A DNA stretch of 5,019 nt, from positions 1 to 5,019 of the forward strand of contig JALVUT010000039.1 of NCBI GenBank assembly GCA_027035445.1, written 5' to 3'. Numbering within the stretch: the stretch's first letter is position 1; each line of letters starts with the position of its first letter. Of this stretch, positions 1 through 5,019 are shown one piece after another. The notes below the pieces were generated by a model, which made no database searches, was not told where the DNA came from, and was given only the letters and a program-made list of their open reading frames with translations. The translations under genes were made by a program, and so were the position numbers. Source of the stretch: Thermococcus sp. (lineage in GTDB: Archaea; Methanobacteriota_B; Thermococci; Thermococcales; Thermococcaceae).

Positions 1-968
1 CTAAGACCTGTGAGCACCTCAAGGGCCTTTTTATATGCTTCGATACCCTCCTCAATTTTACCAATGCCTATAAGTGCCTCGCTGAGCTCAACCAGCTTTT
101 TGGAAGCACTCTCCTCGTCCCCAGCGGAGCGATAGCCTTTCACTATCTGGTTCAGTATCTTCACCGTGTTGATTCCGATGAGCTTAGCTCTGCTCATGTT
201 CCTCGCCAGAAGATAGGAGTACTGGGCTTTAACAAGGAGGCTCGTGGTTTTTGAGAGGTTTCCCGAGGAGTAGGCAAGTTTCCCAGCCTTTTCATAGTTC
301 TTTGCGGCGGTGTCCATCATCTCAATGAAATGGATGTCATACCCAAAGATGGCGTGGATGAATGTGGCAAGGCGATAAAACGCGTCAGCGGCCCTTTCAA
401 CGTCTCCCTTTTCAAGCTTTTCCTCAGCAAGCTGACCGTAAAGGGTTATCATAGTCTCTGATATTCTCTTGTAACCCTTTTCATTGCCGATCAGCCTGTA
501 GTAAATGTAAGCGATCTCGTAAGCCTTGATAGCCATAGGTATATCAGCGTTGTCCCTGTATGCCTCGGCGAGATCCTCGTATATGGTGGTGAACTCCTCA
601 GTGTATTTGATAAGGTTTTTCTCGTCTCTCAGGGTGAGGAATATCTCAAGAACGTTTGTGCAGTACTCATCCAATAGGTCCACGTTAACCTCCGGTTTGG
701 CAAGCTCGGAGTCTATCAGATCTAAGTACAGATAAGCACTTTTAAGAAGCGAAGGGCGGGCCTTTTCAATAGATCCGATCTTCCTCACGAGGAGCAGTCC
801 AAGGTACTTATACAAACGGGCGGCATCTTCTTCCATGCCCTCATTCTCGTACCCCTTAGCTGCCCTGAGGAGCAATTTCAGGCCATCCTTTATTTTACCA
901 TCATTGAATTTCTTAAAGGCCAGATGCTCCATCTCCTCCGGAGAGCCAAGCCCGATATTGTTCTCCAA
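1..968 (-). CDS. TPR-like helical repeat protein, C-terminus cut by left edge
   Basis: The frame is open from 968 down to the window edge: 322 complete codons plus two bases, with no stop, so the C-terminus is missing. The protein is almost entirely amphipathic helix with no signal peptide or membrane segment, so it should be cytoplasmic. Helix-turn-helix pairs of TPR character are visible at about residues 14-60, 126-165, 172-205, 216-256 and 279-320. The last ones carry the typical G-x-x-x-x-A-x-x-x-Y/F pattern (GDVERAADAFYRLA at 188-201, GKIEEGIEAYKKALEV at 303-318). Such proteins usually scaffold protein-protein contacts; no partner or reaction can be read from the sequence. I chose TTG at 968 because GGGGTG lies 6 bases upstream of it. 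An in-frame GTG at 977-975 would overlap that site and add three residues. The gene has its own TATA box and lies 67 bases after the Sua5 stop. TPR-like architecture is fairly sure; the role is unknown. Confidence 0.8.
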   Translation of the reverse strand, partial: MENNIGLGSPEEMEHLAFKKFNDGKIKDGLKLLLRAAKGYENEGMEEDAARLYKYLGLLLVRKIGSIEKARPSLLKSAYLYLDLIDSELAKPEVNVDLLDEYCTNVLEIFLTLRDEKNLIKYTEEFTTIYEDLAEAYRDNADIPMAIKAYEIAYIYYRLIGNEKGYKRISETMITLYGQLAEEKLEKGDVERAADAFYRLATFIHAIFGYDIHFIEMMDTAAKNYEKAGKLAYSSGNLSKTTSLLVKAQYSYLLARNMSRAKLIGINTVKILNQIVKGYRSAGDEESASKKLVELSEALIGIGKIEEGIEAYKKALEVLTGL

Positions 969-974
969 AGTTCC

Positions 975-980
975 CACCCC
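975..980 (-). promoter_or_regulatory. Ribosome binding site deciding the TTG start
   Basis: GGGGTG on the minus strand is complementary to the 3' end of archaeal 16S rRNA. It stands 6 bases before TTG at 968, the normal archaeal spacing. The alternative GTG (977-975) is part of this motif and has no comparable site of its own at the right distance, which favours TTG. Confidence 0.6.
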
Positions 981-981
981 G

Positions 982-997
982 TGTGATTGAAGTCACA
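982..997. repeat. Perfect inverted repeat TGTGA-N6-TCACA, candidate operator
   Basis: TGTGA at 982-986 and TCACA at 993-997 are exact reverse complements separated by six bases. The repeat lies between the TATA box (1013-1022) and the ribosome binding site of the TPR gene and covers the transcription start expected about 25 bases from the TATA centre. A repressor bound here would block initiation. The half-sites match the bacterial CRP consensus, but a CRP protein is not expected in an archaeon, so the resemblance says only that the symmetry suits a dimeric regulator. The operator role is inference. Confidence 0.4.
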
Positions 998-1012
998 TCA
1001 TCTTTGAGCCCC

Positions 1013-1022
1013 TATTATTTAA
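1013..1022 (-). promoter_or_regulatory. TATA box for the TPR-like gene
   Basis: TTAAATAATA on the minus strand is a good archaeal TATA box. Its centre near 1018 places the transcription start near 987-993 and gives a leader of about 20-25 bases before TTG at 968. It lies in the short gap after the Sua5 stop codon, where no T-tract terminator is visible, so read-through from Sua5 could add to expression. Confidence 0.6.
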
Positions 1023-1035
1023 GTCTTGTCTATGA

Positions 1036-2049
1036 TTATAGTACCCGGTACTTGGCCGCCTTCCTAAGGCGGTTCATGACCGCAAAACCCAGGCCTCTCT
1101 CTTCTATCCCCTCCGCGATTATGACGTCCACACCCCTTTTGTCCAGTTCCCTAAGCCCCCTGAACACGTTCCTGGCAACCTCCACGTCAGTGCTTCCCAG
1201 ATGCACAAATTCATCGGCGTCATACTTCCTCGTCGCCATAACCCCAACCTTAAAGCCCTTTGAACGGTATTCCCTCACTAGGGCACTTATCTTCTCTCCA
1301 ATCTCCCCCTTTGGCCCCTCGACCAGGATTAACAGGGCGTTCGGGGCGTAATGCCTGTACTTCATGCCGGGCGCTTTGGCAACCTCTACCATCTTTCCCC
1401 TGACCGCAGGGTGTATCTTAACCTCCCCGATGACTTCCTCGATTTTCTCTACGGGAAGACCCCCAGGACGGAGGAGGGTCGGCTCTTCAGAACTCAGATC
1501 TATCACCGTCGATTCAACACCTATGGGGGTTTTCCCGGCGTCGATTATACACCCTATCCTGCCGTAGAAGTCTTCAATCACGTGTTCGGCGAGTGTGGGA
1601 CTTGGTCTCCCACTTATGTTCGCGGATGGAGCCGCTATTGGAGTGCTTTCCCGTATCAGGGCAAGCGCAACCGGATGGGCGGGCATCCTTACGGCCACCG
1701 TGTTCAGTCCTCCTGTGGTAACATCAGGAACCGTCTCTCTCTTGGGCAGAACTAGCGTGAGCGGCCCTGGCCAGAACTTCCTCACTAAGAGCTCTGCCTC
1801 ATCCGGCACTTCCCTTGCAAGCATGGTTAAGTCTTCAAAACGGGCTATGTGAACTATCAGGGGATTGTCGGCGGGCCTCCCCTTTGCTTCAAAAATCCTT
1901 CTAACGGCCTTTTCGTTGAGGGCATCCGCTCCAAGGCCGTAGACCGTTTCCGTTGGGAAGGCAACCAGTTTGCCGTCTAGTATAAACCTCACGGCAACAG
2001 AGAGCTTCCCTTTGTCAACCCCGTCTCGCATGTTGATTACCACGGTCAC
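1036..2049 (-). CDS. sua5: Sua5-type L-threonylcarbamoyladenylate synthase
   Basis: The enzyme makes threonylcarbamoyl-AMP from threonine, bicarbonate and ATP. This is the first step of the universal t6A modification at position 37 of ANN-decoding tRNAs; the KEOPS complex then transfers the group. It acts in the cytoplasm. The 337-residue length is that of two-domain Sua5 rather than short YrdC/TsaC. The N-terminal YrdC domain (about 15-205) shows FPTETVYGLGA (31-41), KGRPADNPLIVH (56-67), FWPGPLTLV (92-100), SAN (142-144), GVESTVID (177-184) and RPGG (194-197). The linker motif PGMKYRHYAP (227-236), which in known Sua5 structures folds over the active site, leads into the C-terminal Sua5 domain (about 237-337). 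All expected motifs are present. The start is GTG at 2049, with AGGTG 7 bases upstream and its own TATA box. ATG at residue 7 is a weaker alternative start with no good ribosome binding site. Confidence 0.95.
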   Translation of the reverse strand: MTVVINMRDGVDKGKLSVAVRFILDGKLVAFPTETVYGLGADALNEKAVRRIFEAKGRPADNPLIVHIARFEDLTMLAREVPDEAELLVRKFWPGPLTLVLPKRETVPDVTTGGLNTVAVRMPAHPVALALIRESTPIAAPSANISGRPSPTLAEHVIEDFYGRIGCIIDAGKTPIGVESTVIDLSSEEPTLLRPGGLPVEKIEEVIGEVKIHPAVRGKMVEVAKAPGMKYRHYAPNALLILVEGPKGEIGEKISALVREYRSKGFKVGVMATRKYDADEFVHLGSTDVEVARNVFRGLRELDKRGVDVIIAEGIEERGLGFAVMNRLRKAAKYRVL

Positions 2050-2056
2050 ACACTCA

Positions 2057-2061
2057 CACCT
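2057..2061 (-). promoter_or_regulatory. Ribosome binding site of sua5
   Basis: AGGTG lies 7 bases before GTG at 2049 and supports that codon over the in-frame ATG at 2031-2029. Confidence 0.6.
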
Positions 2062-2083
2062 GCATCATCCCGAAAAAATGCGG

Positions 2084-2090
2084 TTAAAAA
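2084..2090 (-). promoter_or_regulatory. TATA box for sua5
   Basis: TTTTTAA, preceded by the purine-rich BRE-like GGTAAGG, is centred about 38 bases before the GTG start. That predicts a transcription start near 2060 and a leader of about 11 bases just containing AGGTG. The box sits inside the small inverted repeat GGTT-N3-AACC (2082-2092), which may be fortuitous. Confidence 0.6.
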
Positions 2091-2111
2091 CCTTACCCCA
2101 TTTTTTGAAAG

Positions 2112-2128
2112 CCCGCCCCCAGGACGGG
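2112..2128 (-). terminator. GC-rich hairpin after the glycosyltransferase gene
   Basis: Eight bases after the TGA stop, the minus strand reads CCCGTCC, TGG, GGGCGGG, which can fold into a 7-bp stem (one G-U pair) with a 3-base loop. It is followed only by CTTTC rather than a long T run. Archaeal termination depends mainly on T-tracts, so this is a weak terminator candidate. It could instead stabilise the 3' end of the message. Confidence 0.35.
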
Positions 2129-2135
2129 AAGAAGG

Positions 2136-3170
2136 TCAGCCAATGAGGTCGCGGTAAACTCCCTCAACCATAGAGGCTATTCTGGGCCACTGATACATGG
2201 CTGCAATAGTTTTTCCGGTGAGGCCTATCTTCCGGTTTGTAATTGGATCCAGGAGGACACGAAAACCATGCAGGAGCTCATCAAACGTCCTGAACAGCAG
2301 ACCATTCTTCCCGTTTCTGATGAGTTCTGGTATCCCCCCAACGGCCCGGCCGACCACAGGCACCCTGAGTTCGTTGGCCTCCAAGATAACCATGCCAAAT
2401 CCTTCTCTCCTGGAAGGCAGGACAAGGAGGAGGGTTTTTGAAAGCAGCTCCCCAACATCCTCCTGATATCCAAGGAAGCGTACGTTATCAGGGGCCGTCC
2501 TCTCAAGCTTTTCCCTCAGGGGGCCGTCTCCTACGACCAGGAACTCATGGTTGGGGAAGTATTCTGCGAGTTTGATGAAGGTACCCGGAGACTTGTAATC
2601 CCTGAGAGTGCCTATAAAGGTTACATACCTTCTCCCTCTGAGCTTCCCTTTATTCCCGAGCTCCCTTACTCCGTTCGGAATGATCGTGAAGCTCTTGGCG
2701 CCGAACCTTGCCGCAGCCTTAGCGAGCTCATGACTTACCGTTATAACTCTATCAGCTGCCTCCATACTCTTCACGACATAAAACCTCCCCAGAGTCAGGG
2801 TTGCTGTGTGCTGAAGATCACTACCATGAGCGGTTATCACCAGAGGTTTTCCTATCCTGCGTTTGGCCAGGGCCGCAGCGTAACTGGTCGTCCCCAGGAA
2901 GTGGGCGTGTACAATGTCAAAGTCGTAGAAAGAATCAAGTTTCACAATCTTCCTGGCCCCCAGTAAAGCAAAAGCCGTACCCCTTAGGCCGTAAACCGGG
3001 GGGACGTTCACCTGGTGAACTAGCCCCCTCTCCCATTCCCGAACTTTAACCGGGCCATAGGTGAGTACATGAACTTCATGCCTCACACGAAGCTCTCTGA
3101 CCAGGTTATCCAGGTGCACCGCAACTCCACCGCCGTGGGGTGGGTAGTGCCCGACCATTAGAATCCTCAT
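2136..3170 (-). CDS. Family 4 (GT-B fold) glycosyltransferase
   Basis: A 344-residue GT4-type enzyme, predicted to transfer a sugar from a nucleotide donor with retention of configuration. Donor and acceptor cannot be read from the sequence. The N-terminal Rossmann half shows MRILMVGHYPPHGGG (1-15), DIVHAHFLGT (85-94), TAHGSD (113-118) and ITVSHELA (143-150); IPNGV (164-168) marks the crossover. The donor-binding half shows IGTLRDYK (186-193), VVGDGPLREKL (212-222), PSRREGFGMVILEANELR (252-269) with the paired glutamates E256 and E264 of the E-x7-E signature, and GGIPELI (278-284). There is no signal peptide or membrane helix, so it is soluble or peripheral at the inner face of the membrane. 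The first ATG is chosen because it supplies the opening beta strand typical of the family; the only upstream site is the poor GGTCA. The gene lies 38 bases after the exported-protein gene, suggesting a role in envelope glycans or glycoproteins. That role is inference. Confidence 0.9.
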   Translation of the reverse strand: MRILMVGHYPPHGGGVAVHLDNLVRELRVRHEVHVLTYGPVKVREWERGLVHQVNVPPVYGLRGTAFALLGARKIVKLDSFYDFDIVHAHFLGTTSYAAALAKRRIGKPLVITAHGSDLQHTATLTLGRFYVVKSMEAADRVITVSHELAKAAARFGAKSFTIIPNGVRELGNKGKLRGRRYVTFIGTLRDYKSPGTFIKLAEYFPNHEFLVVGDGPLREKLERTAPDNVRFLGYQEDVGELLSKTLLLVLPSRREGFGMVILEANELRVPVVGRAVGGIPELIRNGKNGLLFRTFDELLHGFRVLLDPITNRKIGLTGKTIAAMYQWPRIASMVEGVYRDLIG

Positions 3171-3182
3171 CGTGACCGGCGT

Positions 3183-3205
3183 AAATAAAAAGTGGGGACT
3201 AAAAA
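3183..3205 (-). terminator. T-tract terminator, possibly overlapping a promoter
   Basis: Just after the stop codon of the exported-protein gene the minus strand carries TTTTT (3205-3201) and TTTTTATTT (3191-3183), the kind of oligo-T tracts that end archaeal transcripts without a hairpin. The first tract, CTTTTTAG, could also act as a TATA box. It would place a start near 3175, only about 5 bases before the glycosyltransferase ATG. With such a short gap, read-through from the upstream gene is equally possible. Confidence 0.45.
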
Positions 3206-3208
3206 GGC

Positions 3209-4417
3209 TTATGGTCTCCCCCGACTCCTGCCACCCCTGTGCCAGGCAGGGTTCCCCCTCCTAACATTAGCGGTCATCTGTTCCTTTATCTGGTGCAGTT
3301 CTTGGAGAACCCTCTCAAACTGCCCGGCGTTAAGGGCGTTCTCTGCCTGTGAGAGCAGTGCTTCAAGCTGTTCAACATCGTAGCCGTTATCCCGGAGGTA
3401 TTCGATGATCTCTTTCATCCAACGAAGCTTTGCCGAAAGTCTGATCTTCGGAGATCCCTGGAACACAGTGTCCATGGCCCTGTGAACACTCAGCATTACG
3501 GCGTCTGCCATGAAGCCAGCCTTAACTGCCAGAAGGTAAGCACCGGCAGTATTACCGGAGTCATAGGCATTCCATGCTAGGGACAGGTACTCTTCAGCCT
3601 TCTCCATCTTCTTTCTGGCTCCGGGAAGTCTCAGTCCATCGAGGTAATGCTCCGCCCGCAGGGTTCTGTTCTGGATCTCCATTAGAACCTGGTAGGCTCC
3701 CCCTTCGTTCTCAGGTGAAATCATGTCCATGCTTATGGGGGGAATCCCCCCGAAGTGCACATTAAACCATACATCCATCTTCTTCCTGTTCAGGGGAAAC
3801 ATCGGACTTGAAGATCCTCCTCGGACACTCGCAATGTACGTTAGGTTCTCCGGGAAGCCGAGCATCCCAAGCACGTCAAGAGTCTCGTTCAAATGACTTT
3901 GACCGGTAAGAACAATAAGCCACTTTTTACCTGTGTGATCTCTCACATAGTAACGCACGTAGTGTTGCATGGCCAGTATATCCTGACCGTTCACTACGGC
4001 AACATCATGAACCTCGCCAAGCTCACCGGGAAACTCTTCCTTGAGGTACCCCACAACCGCCAAGTTCGTTCCGTATCTGTCTGCACCGTACCAGCGCTCG
4101 TAGGGAATGCCAAAGTCCTCCAGATCTTGGGTATACTCACTGACTACCGCAACGGGGCCGCCTATTATGATGACCCTGCTTGGCTGGGCCGTGAGAACCT
4201 CTGCACTTACAGTGGCGTTGTAGGTGCCCCATGGGGTCACAATGAGCCTTGCTCCGAGCAAACCCACCACACTGCTCGCCAGTGCATAATCGGCCTCGTT
4301 ATCGCTCACCAAGACAACAAGATTCGAGTCGGATGCACTCACCGGCTGCCACACCGCTAACGGGATCATTGCAAGGAGTGTGATCAGCAAAGGCACGGCG
4401 AATTTTTCACCCAACAT
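3209..4417 (-). CDS. Exported CWB2-type surface protein with helical C-terminal domain
   Basis: This 402-residue protein is predicted to be outside the cell. The signal peptide has a hydrophobic core at 6-22 and probable cleavage after VSA (26-28). Residues 32-122 match the layout of one cell-wall-binding repeat 2 module: a D-x-A-L-A-like stretch (DYALASS, 43-49), a strand LIVTPWG (58-64), VIIIGGPVAVVSEY (82-95), and the hallmark YGADRYGTNLAVV (110-122). A second, degenerate copy may span 138-198, beginning VAVVNGQDILA. The half from about 240 is helical, with Lys/Glu/Ala-rich hairpins at 250-315 and 325-382. The tail (386-402) is rich in Arg and Gly. Sequons at N67, N177, N191 and N250 allow N-glycosylation. 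There is no second membrane helix or sorting signal, so attachment is unknown. GGGGA lies 7 bases before the ATG. In bacteria CWB2 binds wall polymers; archaea of this type lack peptidoglycan, so the ligand here is open. The CWB2 match is by motif only. Confidence 0.75.
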   Translation of the reverse strand: MLGEKFAVPLLITLLAMIPLAVWQPVSASDSNLVVLVSDNEADYALASSVVGLLGARLIVTPWGTYNATVSAEVLTAQPSRVIIIGGPVAVVSEYTQDLEDFGIPYERWYGADRYGTNLAVVGYLKEEFPGELGEVHDVAVVNGQDILAMQHYVRYYVRDHTGKKWLIVLTGQSHLNETLDVLGMLGFPENLTYIASVRGGSSSPMFPLNRKKMDVWFNVHFGGIPPISMDMISPENEGGAYQVLMEIQNRTLRAEHYLDGLRLPGARKKMEKAEEYLSLAWNAYDSGNTAGAYLLAVKAGFMADAVMLSVHRAMDTVFQGSPKIRLSAKLRWMKEIIEYLRDNGYDVEQLEALLSQAENALNAGQFERVLQELHQIKEQMTANVRRGNPAWHRGGRSRGRP

Positions 4418-4449
4418 ACTTCTATCCCCTTCAAAATAACGAAGGCGTC

Positions 4450-4457
4450 ATATTTAA
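4450..4457 (-). promoter_or_regulatory. BRE and TATA box for the exported-protein gene
   Basis: TTAAATAT preceded by the purine-rich AAAAAGGC is the clearest archaeal promoter in the window. The expected start near 4427-4431 gives a leader of about 10-14 bases that just contains the GGGGA ribosome binding site (4425-4429) before ATG at 4417. Confidence 0.75.
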
Positions 4458-4462
4458 GCCTT

Positions 4463-4472
4463 TTTCATGAAA
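4463..4472. repeat. Perfect 10-bp palindrome TTTCATGAAA upstream of the promoter
   Basis: TTTCATGAAA is self-complementary and lies directly upstream of, and slightly overlapping, the BRE of the exported-protein gene, a position where archaeal activators often bind. It is short and AT-rich, so chance occurrence is quite possible. Confidence 0.25.
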
Positions 4473-4496
4473 TCATTCCGTCAGATTTGGGGCGAG

Positions 4497-4535
4497 AGGA
4501 AAAAGGATACGGTAAACAGGTGAAAGTTTAAAAAA
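4497..4535 (-). terminator. T-tract terminators after the asparagine synthase gene
   Basis: The minus strand carries TTTTTT (4535-4530) 13 bases after the TGA stop and a second tract TTTTT (4503-4499) further on. Two oligo-T tracts between a stop codon and a new promoter are the usual archaeal terminator arrangement, and they separate the asparagine synthase transcript from the next gene. Confidence 0.5.
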
Positions 4536-4548
4536 CGTTTAGAACCGT

Positions 4549-5019
4549 TCACTCCCGTTTAAATACCCCATTGAAGGCTTTCTCTGCATATTCATGGAGC
4601 CTCATACCCTCTTTCCTGGCGAGTCTATACAGGAGCTTCTGGGCCCCGCTTCCATACTGCACTGCTTTCTTCTTCCGTTCTGCAACCCAGCCCGGGAGGC
4701 CCAGCCTGAGCGCGGTTCTGCGGAGGATGAACTTCCCAGTGCCTTCCCGTATTTTGAACTCAGTGGGCGTTTTCAGTGCGATCTGCACGACTGGAGGAGA
4801 GAGAAAGGGAAAGCGACCCTCCACACCGTTCAGCATGGCTATCTTATCGTCCCTCGCGAGATTTTTCTCTCCCAAGTTCCGTAGATCCTCCTCCATCAGA
4901 TCAGGGTTTTTCAGATACTTGGCATAACCGCCAAAGAGCTCATCGGCACCGTCCCCGCTGAGGAGGATCCTAATACCGTCGTTACGGGCGAGTCCCGTGG
5001 CGAAGTACAGCGGAAGTCC
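4549..5019 (-). CDS. Asparagine synthase family protein, C-terminal part
   Basis: The frame is open from the right edge to a TGA at 4551-4549, giving the last 156 residues. In visible numbering, LLSGDGADELFGGY (19-32) is the end of the ATP-pyrophosphatase domain signature of asparagine synthases. NLARDDKIAMLNGVEGRFPFLS (53-74) matches the conserved R-x-D...E-x-R-x-P-F-L block. FKIREGTGKFILRR (88-101) and RKKKAVQYGSG (115-125) are also family blocks. Such enzymes activate aspartate with ATP and amidate it using ammonia, usually from an N-terminal glutaminase domain. That domain would be beyond the edge, so its presence is unknown and a glutaminase-less relative or a transferase acting on another carboxylate cannot be excluded. 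The final residue of the usual PFLD block is serine here (S74). An ATG at 4896 lies inside conserved sequence and is not the start. Confidence 0.88.
   Translation of the reverse strand, partial: GLPLYFATGLARNDGIRILLSGDGADELFGGYAKYLKNPDLMEEDLRNLGEKNLARDDKIAMLNGVEGRFPFLSPPVVQIALKTPTEFKIREGTGKFILRRTALRLGLPGWVAERKKKAVQYGSGAQKLLYRLARKEGMRLHEYAEKAFNGVFKRE

Larger units (their letters stand above)
4418..4548. other. Intergenic region between asparagine synthase and exported-protein genes
   Basis: These 131 bases hold two T-tracts, the TTTCATGAAA palindrome, one BRE/TATA promoter and a ribosome binding site, all serving minus-strand genes. I looked for C/D-box motifs (RTGATGA with CTGA), tRNA-like clover arms and small open frames with a ribosome binding site on both strands and saw none. 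Confidence 0.5.

Noticed and set aside
982..997. Calling the TGTGA-N6-TCACA repeat a CRP/cAMP site
   Set aside because: Everything else in the window is archaeal, and CRP regulation is bacterial; only the symmetry is kept as evidence.
1460..1471. 12-base sequence CCCCCAGGACGG repeated at 2116-2127
   Set aside because: One copy is inside sua5 coding sequence and the other in the intergenic hairpin; there are only two copies with no shared flanks, so chance is likely.
1351..1852. Long plus-strand open frames over the sua5 gene and similar ones over the other genes
   Set aside because: They lie antisense to genes with clear conserved motifs, have low-complexity Ser/Pro/Arg-rich translations, and lack convincing promoters or ribosome binding sites.
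2225..2506. Minus-strand open frame of 93 codons
   Set aside because: It is a shifted frame inside the intact glycosyltransferase gene, whose own frame carries the catalytic motifs here.
4537..4545. GTTTAGAAC, matching the GTT-N3-AAC pattern described for the Thermococcales regulator SurR
   Set aside because: It lies just past the asparagine synthase stop, over 80 bases upstream of the only TATA box, and such a short pattern is expected by chance.
4549..4896. A stand-alone 115-residue protein starting at ATG 4896
   Set aside because: The frame continues to the window edge and encodes the SGDGADELFGGY signature upstream of that ATG, so this is the end of a longer gene.

Overview
This window looks like chromosomal DNA from a hyperthermophilic euryarchaeon, most likely Thermococcales (Thermococcus or Pyrococcus type). 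That is inferred from three things: short leaders with archaeal BRE/TATA promoters (TTAAATAT, TTTTTAA), AGGTG-type ribosome binding sites with GTG and TTG starts, and protein sequences rich in Lys, Glu and Arg. All five genes lie on the minus strand, so transcription runs from the right edge to the left edge. The dense plus-strand open frames are antisense shadows of these genes.

In transcription order: (1) 4549-5019 is the C-terminal part of an asparagine synthase family protein, cut by the right edge. (2) 4418-4548 is an intergenic region with a T-tract terminator, a 10-bp palindrome and a strong promoter. (3) 3209-4417 encodes a 402-residue exported protein with a signal peptide, a cell-wall-binding-repeat-2 (CWB2) type module, a helical C-terminal half and an Arg/Gly-rich tail. 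(4) 2136-3170 encodes a GT-B fold family 4 glycosyltransferase. (5) 1036-2049 encodes Sua5, the threonylcarbamoyl-AMP synthase of the tRNA t6A pathway. (6) 3-968, running off the left edge, encodes a TPR-like helical repeat protein that begins at TTG or GTG.

The genes do not form one obvious pathway. At least three have their own convincing promoter close to the start codon, so this reads as a tandem series of short transcription units rather than a single operon. The most plausible functional link is between the exported protein, which has four N-glycosylation sequons, and the glycosyltransferase 38 bp downstream; both may act on the cell envelope, but this is inference. Sua5 is a core housekeeping gene.

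The window is mostly ordinary. The items most worth a second look are the archaeal CWB2-type surface protein and a perfect TGTGA-N6-TCACA inverted repeat sitting on the predicted transcription start of the TPR gene. I see no mobile element, CRISPR array, tRNA, rRNA or defence system.
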